Shown one piece after another: positions 1-8,443 of a stretch of DNA of 64,000 nt (the stretch's first letter is position 1; each line of letters begins with the position of its first letter). The position numbers were made by a program, and so were the translations under genes. Under the pieces are notes generated by a model that did no database searches, was not told where the DNA came from, and saw only the letters and a program-made list of their open reading frames with translations. The DNA is from Nocardiopsis eucommiae (GTDB taxonomy: Bacteria > Actinomycetota > Actinomycetes > Streptosporangiales > Streptosporangiaceae): NCBI GenBank assembly GCA_018388625.1, contig CP074403.1:1-64000 (forward strand), in the 5' to 3' direction.

Positions 1-50
1 CACAGTTCGTATCACACGAAGACGTCTACCTCGCTGCGGTGGCGACCTGA
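1..50 (+). CDS. possible 3' end of a gene entering from the left edge
   Basis: Reading from base 3, an open frame encodes QFVSHEDVYLAAVAT and stops with TGA at 48-50. The composition looks like protein, but only 15 residues are visible and no family can be assigned. It could equally be chance. Confidence 0.25.
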   Translation, partial: QFVSHEDVYLAAVAT

Positions 51-173
51 TTCGGCTCGTCTCTCGACCGGGATGAGACACACGTCTTCGGACCAGGAGG
101 ACAAACCCAGCCGTGTTCCTCGCGGGTATGACGTCCTCGCTAGTCACCAGCTGAGGTCTGCGAACGCCACCGG

Positions 174-188
174 TATTACCCGGTAATA
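174..188. promoter_or_regulatory. parS-like site 1
   Basis: The 15-base sequence TATTACCCGGTAATA is an inverted repeat around a central C. The same element occurs at 1543-1557 and 3486-3500, and nowhere else that I noticed. Three identical palindromes around parA and parB are the expected arrangement of ParB-binding centromere sites. Confidence 0.7.
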
Positions 189-547
189 GACGCACGCGGT
201 GTCGCGATCAAGAAGGGCACGACCCGGGCATCCCCTCGCGCGGGTCTGGATCCCCGCTCAGTGCGCTCAGTGCCACCAACCCAGCCGCTCGACGACACCC
301 AGGAAGGCTCCAACCCCGGTGGCCGCAGCTGACACCACCCGGTATGGGAACCGCGTGATCCCAGCACCTCTGACTCAACGATCCGTTCCCGAAGCATCGT
401 CATCAGAGCCTTCGAGCACCCGCTACCCCCGTTCCGTCGAGTACACCCCTCTGTTCGGTGAAGCGCCTCGCCACGATCACCAGGGACGCTGAGGGGCCAT
501 CAGTCCTCGATCAAAGATGAGGCCCACGGACACGTCTACGGGACCTG
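189..547. other. no supported gene
   Basis: Between the first parS-like site and the hairpin at 548 there are only open frames of unconvincing composition on both strands. I see no ribosome binding site or recognisable domain. The stretch may be partition-locus spacer. Confidence 0.4.
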
Positions 548-576
548 GGTGCGTCGCGGACCCGCCGCGACGCACC
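548..576 (-). terminator. hairpin terminator after the HTH gene
   Basis: A 12-bp perfect stem (548-559 with 565-576) around a 5-base loop lies just past the stop codon of the leftward gene ending at 584. Confidence 0.55.
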
Positions 577-583
577 GGTGGGT

Positions 584-1402
584 TCAAGAGGAGGTGTCGG
601 GGCGCGCCAGGCGTTGGATGTCGACGCGGGGGTAGCGGTCGAGTCTTCCGGGTGTGAGTCCGGCTCGTTCGGCGGTGACCTCGAAGACGCCCAGGGGCCA
701 CCCGAGGTGGTCGGCTGCCTCTTGCGCGGTGAGACTGTTGGCGATCCAGGTTCGGCGGTCGTCGATGACGGTCTGGATCTGGTCCTGAGCCAGGATGTCG
801 AGGTCGCCCATGGAGTACAGGGGTGATCCCATGTAGTCGCCGACGGGGTGGAGGGCCGTTTTGGCGGCGAGTTCGTGGACGTCCTCGCGTGTCACGGGCA
901 GGCCGGTCCGTTCGGACAGTCGGTCGGCGGCCTTTTGGGATCCCAGTCCGGGGTGGTCGCCGATCTCGGAGAGGACGTCGGCGGTGCGTCCGGGCAGGCT
1001 TTCGGCGATCTCGCGTGACCAGCGACGGTCATCGATGTCGGGGGCGGGGATGAGTCCGCGGTCCTTGGCCCGGCGTACTTGCCATTCCTTGAGGCCCATC
1101 AGGCGCGCGAGCTGGATCGATCCGTAGCTGTCACGCTTGTTGGGCTTCTTCTTGGCCTTGGTTGGCTGTGCGGGAGTGGGTTCGGGGGAGTGGGGGGCTG
1201 TTTCGGGTTCGGTGCTCTCGAGTTCTCGTTGGATGCCGTCGATCTGGTCGGGCAAGGTCTTGGCCAGGTCCTGGGACCACTTGCTGTCGTCGATGTCCGG
1301 GGGTGGGATGAGACCGCGGTGCAACGCGCGTCGGAATTGGTCGTTGGTCAGGCCCAACCATCGGGCCAGTTGGATCGGTCCGAACACGCGGGAGCTGCTC
1401 AC
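584..1402 (-). CDS. duplicated helix-turn-helix protein of the partition region
   Basis: The protein has 272 residues. The GTG start at 1402 is chosen because GGAGG lies about 7 bases upstream; the open frame continues farther but is proline/arginine-rich there. It contains two copies of a MerR/excisionase-like unit. Copy one has FGPIQLARWLGL followed by ALHRGLIPPPDIDDSKW. Copy two has YGSIQLARLMGL followed by AKDRGLIPAPDIDDRRW. A third HTH-like segment (TAQEAADHLGWPLGVFEVTAERAGL) is near the C terminus. It is divergent from the RHH-parA-parB genes, with a parS-like site between them, so a role in partition or its control is inferred. No family name is certain. Confidence 0.7.
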   Translation of the reverse strand: MSSSRVFGPIQLARWLGLTNDQFRRALHRGLIPPPDIDDSKWSQDLAKTLPDQIDGIQRELESTEPETAPHSPEPTPAQPTKAKKKPNKRDSYGSIQLARLMGLKEWQVRRAKDRGLIPAPDIDDRRWSREIAESLPGRTADVLSEIGDHPGLGSQKAADRLSERTGLPVTREDVHELAAKTALHPVGDYMGSPLYSMGDLDILAQDQIQTVIDDRRTWIANSLTAQEAADHLGWPLGVFEVTAERAGLTPGRLDRYPRVDIQRLARPDTSS

Positions 1403-1540
1403 GAGGGTGATCCTCCATCCTGGGACGTTCGGGCGAGAAGTTGGAGGGCGGCCCTCCATCATGCCCGGTGGTGGTGACAATGCGCGGGGGCTCTTGGCGT
1501 GCGAAGACCGGGCGCGTGGTGCCGGGGGCGGGGGCGCCCG

Positions 1541-1559
1541 AGTATTACCGGGTAATACT
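1541..1559. promoter_or_regulatory. parS-like site 2
   Basis: AGTATTACCGGGTAATACT is a 19-base palindrome with the same core as the sites at 174 and 3486. It lies in the divergent promoter region between the HTH gene and the RHH/parA/parB operon, so ParB binding there could also autoregulate the operon. Confidence 0.75.
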
Positions 1560-1628
1560 CGTCCTCCTGGTGCGGGGTGTGGACGTTCCAGGATGTCGAG
1601 CGGTTGGTGTGTTGATCTGCGCACGGCG

Positions 1629-1659
1629 TTGTGTACTTCGTGGTCGACGTCAGTAAGCT
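1629..1659 (+). promoter_or_regulatory. leaderless promoter of the partition operon
   Basis: TTGTGT at 1629-1634 and TAAGCT at 1654-1659 resemble -35 and -10 elements 19 bases apart. Exactly six bases follow the -10 before the GTG at 1666, and no Shine-Dalgarno is present. This is the geometry of a leaderless actinobacterial transcript. Confidence 0.5.
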
Positions 1660-1665
1660 GTCGTC

Positions 1666-2037
1666 GTGACCTCTGTAGACCCTACCGACCGGGAAAAGAT
1701 CGCGTCCAAGTTGCCGGAGCGGCTGCGCCGTGAGTTGAAGCTGCGGGCGGCTGAGCAGCACATCGATATCCAGGATGCTGTGCGTGACGCTCTGGCTCTA
1801 TGGCATCAGGCCAGCGGGATCCCTCTGTTGGACACCTCCGGTTCTCGCTCGTTCGGTACCTGGCTGCCCCCTGGTGTGTGGGGGCGTTCGAAACCGAATG
1901 CCGTAGACGGGGATCTCCTACATCCAGGGCCTAACGCAGGCGGTTCATCTCTGGTTACAGCGTTCCGTATCACCACGACAGGAGTCCGGTATGCCTCAAC
2001 GCAAGATCATGGCGAATCAGAAGGGCGGCGTGGGTAA
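1666..2037 (+). CDS. ribbon-helix-helix protein, possibly continuous with ParA
   Basis: The N terminus (KLPERLRRELKLRAAEQHI followed by DIQDAVRDALALWHQ) is a CopG/MetJ-type ribbon-helix-helix segment. As sequenced, the frame runs to 2037 and overlaps parA. If one G is restored near 1882 (GTGTGGGGGC) and one near 1912 (ACGGGGATC), a second RHH-like segment appears (ECRRRGISYIQGLTQAVHLW). That frame then enters parA without a stop. The product would bind DNA in the parA promoter or centromere region. Function is inferred from fold and position. Confidence 0.6.
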   Translation: MTSVDPTDREKIASKLPERLRRELKLRAAEQHIDIQDAVRDALALWHQASGIPLLDTSGSRSFGTWLPPGVWGRSKPNAVDGDLLHPGPNAGGSSLVTAFRITTTGVRYASTQDHGESEGRRG

Positions 2038-2810
2038 GACCGCTCTGTCAGCGGGTGTGGCCCAGGCCTACGCCGAGGGGATCGAGTATGGGGGCCGGGC
2101 CGTCGGGTCCTGGTGGTGGACTTCGACCCTCAGGGTCACCTGAGTAGTCAGCTGGGGATCCCTTCCTTGGCGCTGGACGGCGACAGCCTGGTCAAGCACA
2201 TGACCGGTGAGGGTTCGGGGGAGCTGCACGAGCTGGTGACGGTCGTGGACGATGAGCGCTTCGGTGATCGTCTGCACGTTCTGCCTTCGTGCGCCGATGG
2301 GTTCGTCCTGGACGTGAAGTTGAGTACGGTGCGCGCTCGGGAAGCGGCGCTGGAGCGTGCGTTGGAGCCCTTGGAAGGGCACTACGACGTGATCATCATC
2401 GATTGCCCGCCCAGTCTGGGGTTGGCCATGGACAGCGCGATCTATTACGGGCGCACCCGCCAGGACGAGCCCGCGGGGGGTCGGGGGTGCTCATCCCGGT
2501 GTTGGCGGAGGACTCCAGTGCCGATGCCTTCACCTTGTTGACCGGGCAGATCGAGGATCTGCGTGAGGACATGCGGATCGATGTGGCCTATCTCGGTCTG
2601 GTCGTGAACATGTATGACGGGCGCAGGGGTTACATCGCGACGTCGTCGTTGGAGAGCTGGCAGTCGTTGGGGGAGCCGCCCGTGGTGGCGGTGGTTCCGG
2701 ACCGCAAGGAGCAGCGCGAGGCCGTGCGTAGCAAGCAGGCCTTGTTGGCCTATGACCCCAAGTGTGACCAGTCCGAGCGGATGCGCGAGATCGCACGGGA
2801 GCTGGCGTGA
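1991..2810 (+). CDS. parA: ParA chromosome/plasmid partition ATPase, frameshifted as sequenced
   Basis: ATG at 1991 follows CAGGAG by six bases. The first frame gives the deviant Walker A MANQKGGVGKTALS. A second frame from about 2100 gives VLVVDFDPQGHLSSQLG (Walker A' region), then DVIIIDCPPSLGLAMDSAI (Walker B). A third frame from about 2470 gives VLIPVLAEDSSADAF through to the C terminus. Both breaks are losses of one base in G/C runs (about 2095-2105 and 2470-2485). All ParA motifs are present and in order, so the gene is probably intact in the organism. It would form the ATP-dependent partition motor with ParB, whose gene overlaps its stop by GTGA. Confidence 0.85.
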
Positions 2811-3754
2811 GCAAAGCGGACAAGCTCAAGGTGTCGGCGTCCTTCAGTAGCGCGGTCAGGAGCAGTAGTACTCGGCGTCAGTTGATCGCTCAGGCCACGG
2901 GGAGGCTCCGGCTGATCCGGGGCGGGTGCCGTTGGAGCAGTTGGTGGGCAACCCGGACAACCCCCGTCAGGAGTTGGGGGATCTGCGGGAGCTGGCTGAC
3001 AGCCTGCTCAAGCATGGTTTGCGCCAGCCGGTGGGGGTGATGTCCCGCCAGGCGTTCGTGGAGGTGTATCCCCATCACGAGGAGGTGGTGGGGAGGCCTC
3101 CTTCGTGGTGATCAACGGTAATCGTCGCTTGGCGGCGGCTCGGCTGGCGGAATTGCCGACGTTGGCCGTGCATCTGACGGGGTTGACCGGTAGCGATCTG
3201 GCTTCGGTTCGTGCCGCGGTGTTGGTGGAGAACATCCATCGCAAGGATCTGGAGCCGTTGGAGGAAGCTCGGGCGGTCGCTGAGCTGGTGGAGCTGCATG
3301 GCACTCAGGCCGTGGCGGCTGAGCAGGTCGGCAAGAGCCAAGGCTGGGTCTCGCAACGGTTGAGTCTGTTGAGTCTGGAGCCTGAGCTGCGCGATGACCT
3401 GGCCTCGGGTGCCTTGCGGGTCAGGGAGGCGCGCTCGTTGGCTCGGTTGTCCGCGCGGGAGCAGCTTCAGGCTCGGGAGGATGGCTATTACCCGGTAATA
3501 AGCGAGGGCGCCACGGAGGGTTCTTCGGGTGTCCAGGCGGGTGGCTCGGCCAAGGGTTCCGGTGTCTCCGGTGAGGGCGCCGCGAAGGGTGCGCCCGCTC
3601 GGGAACGAGCCGTTCGGAACCGGGGGCCAGCGAAGCGGTCCAGTTGACGTTGGAGCTGGAGTGGGAGGCGAGCCGGTCCGCGGAGGAGATCCTCACCGTG
3701 TACGGACGAGAGCGGGCCGAGGAGTTGGCCGCCGCCATCTTGGAGCGCTTGTAG
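2807..3754 (+). CDS. parB: ParB partition protein, frameshifted as sequenced
   Basis: GTG at 2807 overlaps the parA stop. Four frames join in order: VSKADKLKVSASFSSAV, then VPLEQLVGNPDNPRQELGD (ParB/Sulfiredoxin start), then VINGNRRLAAARL with VLVENIHRKDLEPLEEARAV. The HTH QAVAAEQVGKSQGWVSQRLS follows, and the C-terminal dimerisation tail is EEILTVYGRERAEELAAAI. Breaks lie near 2905-2925, 3090-3105 and 3620-3640, each a one-base loss. The ParB box (ENIHRKDLEPLEEA) and HTH are complete. It would bind the parS-like palindromes and stimulate ParA. A parS-like site lies inside the gene at 3486. Confidence 0.85.
3484..3503. promoter_or_regulatory. parS-like site 3, inside parB
   Basis: The 15-base core TATTACCCGGTAATA (3486-3500), flanked by GC and AGC, lies within the parB reading frame, where it encodes GYYPVIS. 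A ParB target inside its own gene is known for some chromosomal and plasmid systems. Confidence 0.7.
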
Positions 3755-3919
3755 TCCTGGTGAGGCCCTTGGTGGTGCTGATCATGGCCAGGCCTTGTGG
3801 GTGAAGGGCGTTCTCCTTCGTTGGGCGGTGAGTTCGACACCGAGCAGGAGTCGGGGGTCGAGGTCGCCGTGGCCACCGGTGTGCGTCGACTGCTCAGCGA
3901 ACGAGGCGCGCGACCGCTC

Positions 3920-3949
3920 GGGCCCGCCCCTGTCCCTCGGGGCGGGCCC
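3920..3949 (+). terminator. terminator after the partition operon
   Basis: GGGCCCGCCCC (3920-3930) and GGGGCGGGCCC (3939-3949) form an 11-bp stem with an 8-base loop, followed by TTCGTTCG. The 165 bases between parB and this hairpin hold a short open frame (GEFDTEQESGVEVAVATGVR) of unknown meaning. Confidence 0.65.
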
Positions 3950-3986
3950 TTCGTTCGCCCGTTGGGCGCCTGTACGGCGCAGACGG

Positions 3987-3992
3987 CAGAAT
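3987..3992 (+). promoter_or_regulatory. CAGAAT -10 element of a leaderless gene
   Basis: CAGAAT followed by exactly six bases (CGTCGC) and the ATG at 3999. The block GGCAGAATCG is shared with the starts at 18868, 25632, 32961 and, partly, 51367. Confidence 0.55.
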
Positions 3993-3998
3993 CGTCGC

Positions 3999-5371
3999 AT
4001 GCGACCAATACAGGCACATTCCTCTCCCCAGTGGGCCGTGGCGGCCTTGGCGCTCAGCGTGGTGCTGAGTTCCTGCTCGGCTGTGGGATTGGGAGGTGTC
4101 TCGACGACCCACCAGGAGCTGGACGGTGCGTGGTCACGGGCCGCCGTGCCCGGGACCGTCGCGGAACTGGTCTGGGAGTGGACCGCTCAGGGGTACTCGG
4201 GCGATCTGGAAGTGACCCCCTTGCCCAAGGGGGTTCTCGTGCGCACCTCCTATGGCGTGGTCGCGCTGGATGGTGCGACCGGGCAGGAGCGGTGGAGTTT
4301 CACCGTGGACGATGAGGACGTGCGCGCGTTGACCGACGTGTCCTCCACCGGGGAGCGGGTCCACGTGATGTACCCCAAGCAAGCACCGCAGGAGGAGGGG
4401 AGGCGGCCGACGAGGAGGGCTTCACACCCGCGGTCGCGTGGCGCCGGGTGGTCTTGGACGGAGTCAGTGGGGAGATCGTTGGTGACTTCGAGGAGCCGAT
4501 CGCGCCCGATGTCGAAAGGCCCGGACCGTTCAACGTGGGCGTGGCCGCTCACGCTGGTGTCTTCCACCTGGAGGGCAGCGACCGACTCTCGGCCACGATG
4601 CTCTCCGACCAGGACGGCTCCGAGCAGTGGCATGCCGAGGACCTGTTCACCTGCGAGGGTTCCAAGGTGCACCGGGCCGACCGTCCGGTGGCCTTCTCCG
4701 ACGCGGTGGTCGTGCGGGCGGGATGTGGTTCGCTCGAGGCCGAGCTGATCGCCTTGGACCCTGGGGACGGGTCCGTGTTGTGGCACCTGGAAGGTGAGGA
4801 AGCGACCTTCCTGACCTCCGAGCGCCGTCACGTGCGCCGGGCGGGCGAGCTCCTTCCCGTCTACCAGGACCGGGGACCGGAGTACCAGGACGAGCAGTTC
4901 GGTGAGCTGCACGTGTTCGACCCGGCCTCGGGTGAGGTCGTGGGCGAGGCGACGGGTCTCCAGGACGAGGGCTTGTATCTTGCTCGCACGCTTGAGCAAG
5001 GGTTCCTCGTCTCCCAGCGTGACTTGGGAGCGGACGCCGTCCGCTACGAGCTGCGCCTCTTCGACGGTCCGGCCTTGACCACGGCGCACCAGGCGGTGGA
5101 GACCTCTTCTCCCGGCGCGTACGTGCTCGCCCTCGAAGGGGCGGTGGTCAAGTTCGTGGACCAGAGGGAGGGTGGGCCCAAGGTCAGCGTGGCTCCGTGG
5201 GGTGGGGGAGAGGCGTTCGATGTGGATGTGCCCGAACGCACTCAGGTTCCTCTGTCTTCGGAGCCCAGGCAGCCGGAGGGCCGGTTCGAGGCTGTGCCGG
5301 GGGCTGTGGTGCTGGTCGACCGGAGCGGCGCCGAGGGTGAGGGCGTCACGGTGTTGGGCTTTGGTGAGTAG
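3999..5371 (+). CDS. secreted lipoprotein with PQQ-like beta-propeller, frameshifted once
   Basis: ATG at 3999 directly follows a leaderless -10 element. The N terminus has a short basic region, a hydrophobic stretch (WAVAALALSVVL) and the lipobox LSSC, so the protein is exported and lipidated. The mature part has repeated blade motifs such as GVVALDGATGQERWSF, LIALDPGDGSVLWHLEGEE and ELHVFDPASGEVVGEATG, typical of PQQ-type propellers. The frame changes near 4400, consistent with one missing G in GAGGGGAGG; together the parts give about 457 residues. The role is unknown. Another propeller-like lipoprotein lies at 33172-34509. Confidence 0.75.
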
Positions 5372-5389
5372 GCAGAAGACGATGCCCTG

Positions 5390-5630
5390 GGGGCCAGTCG
5401 CGCCACTTGGAGCCCCTGCGTGGATAGGGTGCCCCTCGCCCCCATGTGCCGCCGGGGATCCCAAGCTCGACGTGCGAGGCCCTGGACGCATGGATTGTCA
5501 GCCTCGAAACACCTGATGAGGGCATCCATGGGCTGGTCGGCGAAACAGGTGCGCGCGGCCCGCGAGGCGTAGTCGTACAGGTGGGCACCAGCCCTTTTCA
5601 GGAGATCCGCCCACGCGCTCGCCCTCGGAG
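5390..5630. other. unassigned intergenic stretch
   Basis: Between the lipoprotein gene and the hairpin at 5631 I find no supported gene. A leftward frame reads LLKRAGAHLYDYASRA and could be a remnant, but I recognise no family and see no start signal. Confidence 0.3.
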
Positions 5631-5669
5631 AAGGCCTCACAACCCCCGTCACGGGGGTTGTGAGGCCTT
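5631..5669. terminator. strong bidirectional terminator
   Basis: A perfect 18-bp stem (5631-5648 with 5652-5669) closes a 3-base TCA loop. It lies between the rightward lipoprotein gene and the end of the leftward gene at 5677, so it can serve both. Confidence 0.85.
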
Positions 5670-5676
5670 CTGTCAG

Positions 5677-6063
5677 TCAGCCGTGCGGGTCCTGCTCGGG
5701 AATGGCCGAGCGTGCGGTGTCATCGGGCCGGTCGTAGGACATGACCATGACGGAGGGCAGGAAGACTAGGGCGCAGATGAGAGCGCCGAAGGCCTGCCCG
5801 GGCAGGGTGGTGCCCGCTCGTTCTGCGAGGCCCCACCACCCGGCCAAGGCCACCAGGGCCAGCGGGACGGCGCACAGCCACGGCTGCGCGGTACCGGGCA
5901 GGCGGCCGGTGGCCAGGGCCCACTGCCACCACGGCAGGGCAGCCGTCACGAGGGCGAGCGCCAGGGCGCCGGGCAGCCCGAGGGCGGGGCGCATGATCTC
6001 GGTGGTGAGAATGATGCCCAGGACGGACAGAAGGGCGGCACCCCACCGGAGGCCAGTGCTCAC
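5677..6063 (-). CDS. small membrane protein with about four transmembrane segments
   Basis: The protein has 128 residues. The GTG start at 6063 overlaps the stop of the 33-residue gene upstream by GTGA, indicating translational coupling. Hydrophobic segments lie near residues 7-25, 29-46, 62-80 and 88-107, and the C terminus is hydrophilic. No family is recognised. In actinobacterial plasmids, short coupled membrane proteins of this sort sit among transfer/spread genes, so a spread-type role is possible but only inferred. Confidence 0.7.
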   Translation of the reverse strand: MSTGLRWGAALLSVLGIILTTEIMRPALGLPGALALALVTAALPWWQWALATGRLPGTAQPWLCAVPLALVALAGWWGLAERAGTTLPGQAFGALICALVFLPSVMVMSYDRPDDTARSAIPEQDPHG

Positions 6064-6161
6064 CGGGCGCCCCGCCGGTGGCTCTCAGCGCCCTCGGGCG
6101 CCTGAAGTGCTGGAGGGACGCTGGTTCGGACCCGGGCTGTGGGGGTGGTGGTTTCGCTCAT
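6060..6161 (-). CDS. 33-residue coupled peptide gene
   Basis: ATG at 6161 begins MSETTTPTARVRTSVPPAL and the frame ends at 6060, overlapping the start of the membrane-protein gene by four bases. The tight overlap and an upstream gene on the same strand support real translation. The peptide is polar and has no recognised domain. No strong Shine-Dalgarno is visible. Confidence 0.5.
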   Translation of the reverse strand: MSETTTPTARVRTSVPPALQAPEGAESHRRGAR

Positions 6162-6217
6162 GGTCTGAGCCTGCCACCTGCTCTGGGGGTGAGAGGGCGG
6201 AATCGGGCAACCTGAGG

Positions 6218-6673
6218 TCACTGGCCCTGCGAGGGCAGTGCTTGTGGGGCCACACCGACCATGGCGTCGGGTTGGAACGCGAGCGCGCCGTCGGGGAGTT
6301 CCCCGACCTGGCGGGGGCCCACGATCAGTATGAGCATCTGCTCTTGGCGGGCCTGGTCGGTCCACTGTGGGGTGGGGCCGCTGAGGTTTCCCTCGGCCAG
6401 GACCTGGACCTGTGTGGCGGGCACGACGGTCGCGTCGGGGCCAGGCTGGGTGTGTACTTCGAGCAGGGTGATCCGGTCATCGCTGTGCAGCTGGAGGGCC
6501 AAGCCTTGGAGCACGGGGATGGAGTGGCCCGCCATGGCTGATCCGACGGTAATCGCGCCGAACTCGTGAGTGGTGCGTGGGGTGAGGTCGTCCGCGCTCA
6601 GGTAGACGGCGGGTAGGGGCAGTCCCGTGTCAGCGGGGGTGATGGGAGCCCAGGTGGTGGCGTTCGGGGGCAT
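6218..6673 (-). CDS. hypothetical protein, first gene of a small leftward operon
   Basis: The protein has 151 residues. The ATG at 6673 is preceded by AGGAGA about nine bases upstream. The sequence is soluble and beta-rich in appearance (FGAITVGSAMAGHSIPVLQG, DDRITLLEVHTQPG) with no motif I recognise. It heads a group with the 33-residue peptide and the membrane protein. The palindromic operator at 6801-6820 lies just upstream, and its copies also flank the replication operon at 10.2 kb. Confidence 0.65.
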   Translation of the reverse strand: MPPNATTWAPITPADTGLPLPAVYLSADDLTPRTTHEFGAITVGSAMAGHSIPVLQGLALQLHSDDRITLLEVHTQPGPDATVVPATQVQVLAEGNLSGPTPQWTDQARQEQMLILIVGPRQVGELPDGALAFQPDAMVGVAPQALPSQGQ

Positions 6674-6800
6674 GGGTGTTCTCTCCTGGTCGAGCTGGGG
6701 GTCGGGGCTGCCAGGATGTCACTTCGTTCAGCGCACGCGGGGTGTCTTTGGCGAACGGCGGAGAGCTCCACTGCGGTGAGTGCTCGTGTGGGTCACTCAA

Positions 6801-6820
6801 ACGTGGTGCTGGCGCTACGT
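6801..6820. promoter_or_regulatory. operator-like palindrome, copy 1
   Basis: ACGTGGTGCTGGCGCTACGT lies about 130 bases upstream of the gene starting at 6673. Near-identical elements at 10197-10216 and 10276-10295 precede the replication genes, suggesting one regulator controls both units. Confidence 0.6.
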
Positions 6821-6926
6821 ACGAGCTGCGTGGTCTTGGGTTCGGTTGGTGCGCTGCCCAGTGCTGCTGGCGTGGAAGCGTTGCCAGCAGGTCGGGTTCG
6901 TCGGCTGCCGCCAGGGCGAGCAGGGC

Positions 6927-7136
6927 TCACCCGCGCGGATGCGCACCCGGGGGTGGCAGGGCGGTCAGCTGGCCACGGACGGCCTCGTCCACGGTCATGC
7001 CGTGCAGCTCCTCGCGCATGGTCGTCTCGTCGGAGATCTGGACGGTGGCGCCTTCCGGGGGCAGGTCGGCGCGGGCGCGCTCGAGGGCGCGGCGGATGAC
7101 GGCGTCCAGGTCCGGGGCGGGCGCGTGGTTGTGCAC
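6927..7136 (-). CDS. small hypothetical protein coupled to the XRE regulator
   Basis: The protein has 69 residues. GTG at 7136 is preferred over the ATG 15 bases upstream because AAGGAGG lies four bases before the GTG. The sequence is acidic and helical (APDLDAVIRRALERARADL, EELHGMTVDEAVRGQL). It starts within a few bases of the stop of the XRE gene, so the two are probably co-transcribed. No family recognised. Confidence 0.6.
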   Translation of the reverse strand: MHNHAPAPDLDAVIRRALERARADLPPEGATVQISDETTMREELHGMTVDEAVRGQLTALPPPGAHPRG

Positions 7137-7147
7137 GGTGCCCTCCT

Positions 7148-7449
7148 TCATGCTGCGGGCAGGGCGGTCTGGCGGGCGGTGGAGGTGCGACGCTCCGGGG
7201 GCAGGGCCTCCAGGGCGACCTGGGCACCCGAGAGCAGCTCCAGGAGCGAGATGCCGAAGTGGGCGGCGATGCGGTCGAGATCGTCCACGGTCCACAGACG
7301 TGAGCCGTGGACCTTGGCGGAGACGTTGGTGCGGTCCTGGCCCAGGAAGCCGCCAGGCCGGTGACGTTCTCACCGCAGCGGCGCAGGAGCAGCAGGGCGG
7401 TGTCGCTGATCTGTTCGTGGCGCTCGGAACGGCGCTGACGTGCGCTCAT
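7148..7449 (-). CDS. XRE-family DNA-binding protein, frameshifted as sequenced
   Basis: ATG at 7449 gives MSARQRRSERHEQISDTAL. After a one-base loss near 7360 (CTGGCGGCTTCC) the frame continues FLGQDRTNVSAKVHGSRLW and TVDDLDRIAAHFGISLLELL. This is a Cro/CI-type helix-turn-helix with the usual DLDRIAAHFGIS recognition of the family. About 100 residues in total. It is a candidate binder of the 20-base operators at 6801, 10197 and 10276, but nothing in the sequence proves that pairing. Confidence 0.7.
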
Positions 7450-7664
7450 GCCGCGACCGTATCAAATAGACCCGCCTGTTGCCCATGGGGCGCGCTGCTC
7501 CCTTGGCGGCTTCGTCCGGCCGGTCCTGCGTCCCTGACCGGAGAGGCGCACTGCCCTGGTCCCACGTGCGGCCCTACGGTCGAGGTCAACCTGGACTTGG
7601 GCTCGCGCCTGGACATCCGCGGGTGCGAAGCCCGCAGGTTCCGCACCCGCGTGATCGCCAGGCT

Positions 7665-7877
7665 TCAGCGGCGATGCCGACCGCGGTACCGCGGTCGGCG
7701 CCTGCGATCGGTGTCGTGCCGCGACAGGCGGCCCCGTGTGAGTAGGAGCCGGAGGACCTCGTGCGCGTCGTCTCGGCGACCGGGGTCGCCAGACCACACG
7801 CCGGGCAGGACAACACCGATGACGAGGATGAGCAGGATCGTCGCGAACAGGACCGTTGGCACGTTTGGCCACACCAC
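7665..7877 (-). CDS. small single-pass membrane protein
   Basis: The protein has 70 residues. GTG at 7877 is chosen because GGAGGGG lies about seven bases upstream. One strong transmembrane helix (VLFATILLILVIGVVLPGVW) is followed by an arginine-rich cytoplasmic tail that may be out of frame at the end, since it covers a perfect palindrome. Function unknown. Confidence 0.5.
   Translation of the reverse strand: MVWPNVPTVLFATILLILVIGVVLPGVWSGDPGRRDDAHEVLRLLLTRGRLSRHDTDRRRRPRYRGRHRR
7677..7698. repeat. 22-base perfect palindrome
   Basis: CCGACCGCGGT followed by ACCGCGGTCGG is a perfect inverted repeat without a loop. It overlaps the last codons of the small membrane protein gene and may be a terminator stem or a protein-binding site. 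Confidence 0.5.
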
Positions 7878-7944
7878 TGAGACCCCTCCTGGGGTCTCGG
7901 CGTGCCACGGCCGAGCCGGTCTACGGCTGATTGCCGCGGGCGGT

Positions 7945-8433
7945 CTATGAAAGATGTCGGGGCCGCGTCCCCATATCGATGGCGGACTGGGCTTCCGGCC
8001 TCCATCGTAGCTGCCGCGTTCCACCTCCGCGCTGGTATGCCTCATAGCAGGGGCGCAGCAGCTCTAGCGGCATGCCTATCTGACCAAAGATCTGCGTCCG
8101 CTCGGCGCCAGCGCCGGTGACGAGCGTGTTATGGCTGAACTTGGAACAGATGACGATATCGGTAGCTCCGCGAAAGTCGTCGGGGACCACGTCCTCTAGT
8201 GGCACGCCGCTCTTCCCGCCGCCGTAGTCCTTACCGGAGAAGGCCGTGTGCTCTGTGGTCAGGAGCAAGACGACCTCGTCCCCGTCTGGCCGGTAGGGAC
8301 GTTCGGGGAACGCGAGCGCGAACGCCCGCGGCCGCCTGCACCTGCCACGCTCCGCCGAACACAGGATCTCCACGGCGATCGGGAACTCGGGGTAAAGTGA
8401 ATCCACAGGGAAATACTTCACATTCCGAGGCAT
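7945..8433 (-). CDS. hypothetical protein
   Basis: The protein has 162 residues. ATG at 8433 follows AAAGGATCGC. The protein begins MPRNVKYFPVDSLYPEFPI and is mixed alpha/beta with central segments DEVVLLLTTEHTAFSGKDYG and TDIVICSKFSHNTLV. No catalytic motif or family is recognised. It starts ten bases after the stop of a resolvase remnant on the same strand. Confidence 0.6.
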   Translation of the reverse strand: MPRNVKYFPVDSLYPEFPIAVEILCSAERGRCRRPRAFALAFPERPYRPDGDEVVLLLTTEHTAFSGKDYGGGKSGVPLEDVVPDDFRGATDIVICSKFSHNTLVTGAGAERTQIFGQIGMPLELLRPCYEAYQRGGGTRQLRWRPEAQSAIDMGTRPRHLS

Positions 8434-8443
8434 GCGATCCTTT

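Noticed and set aside
2807-3754. Programmed frameshifting as the cause of the parB frame changes
   Set aside because: Three changes in one gene at unrelated contexts without slippery heptamers or conserved stems, and the same pattern in unrelated genes, point to sequence errors instead.
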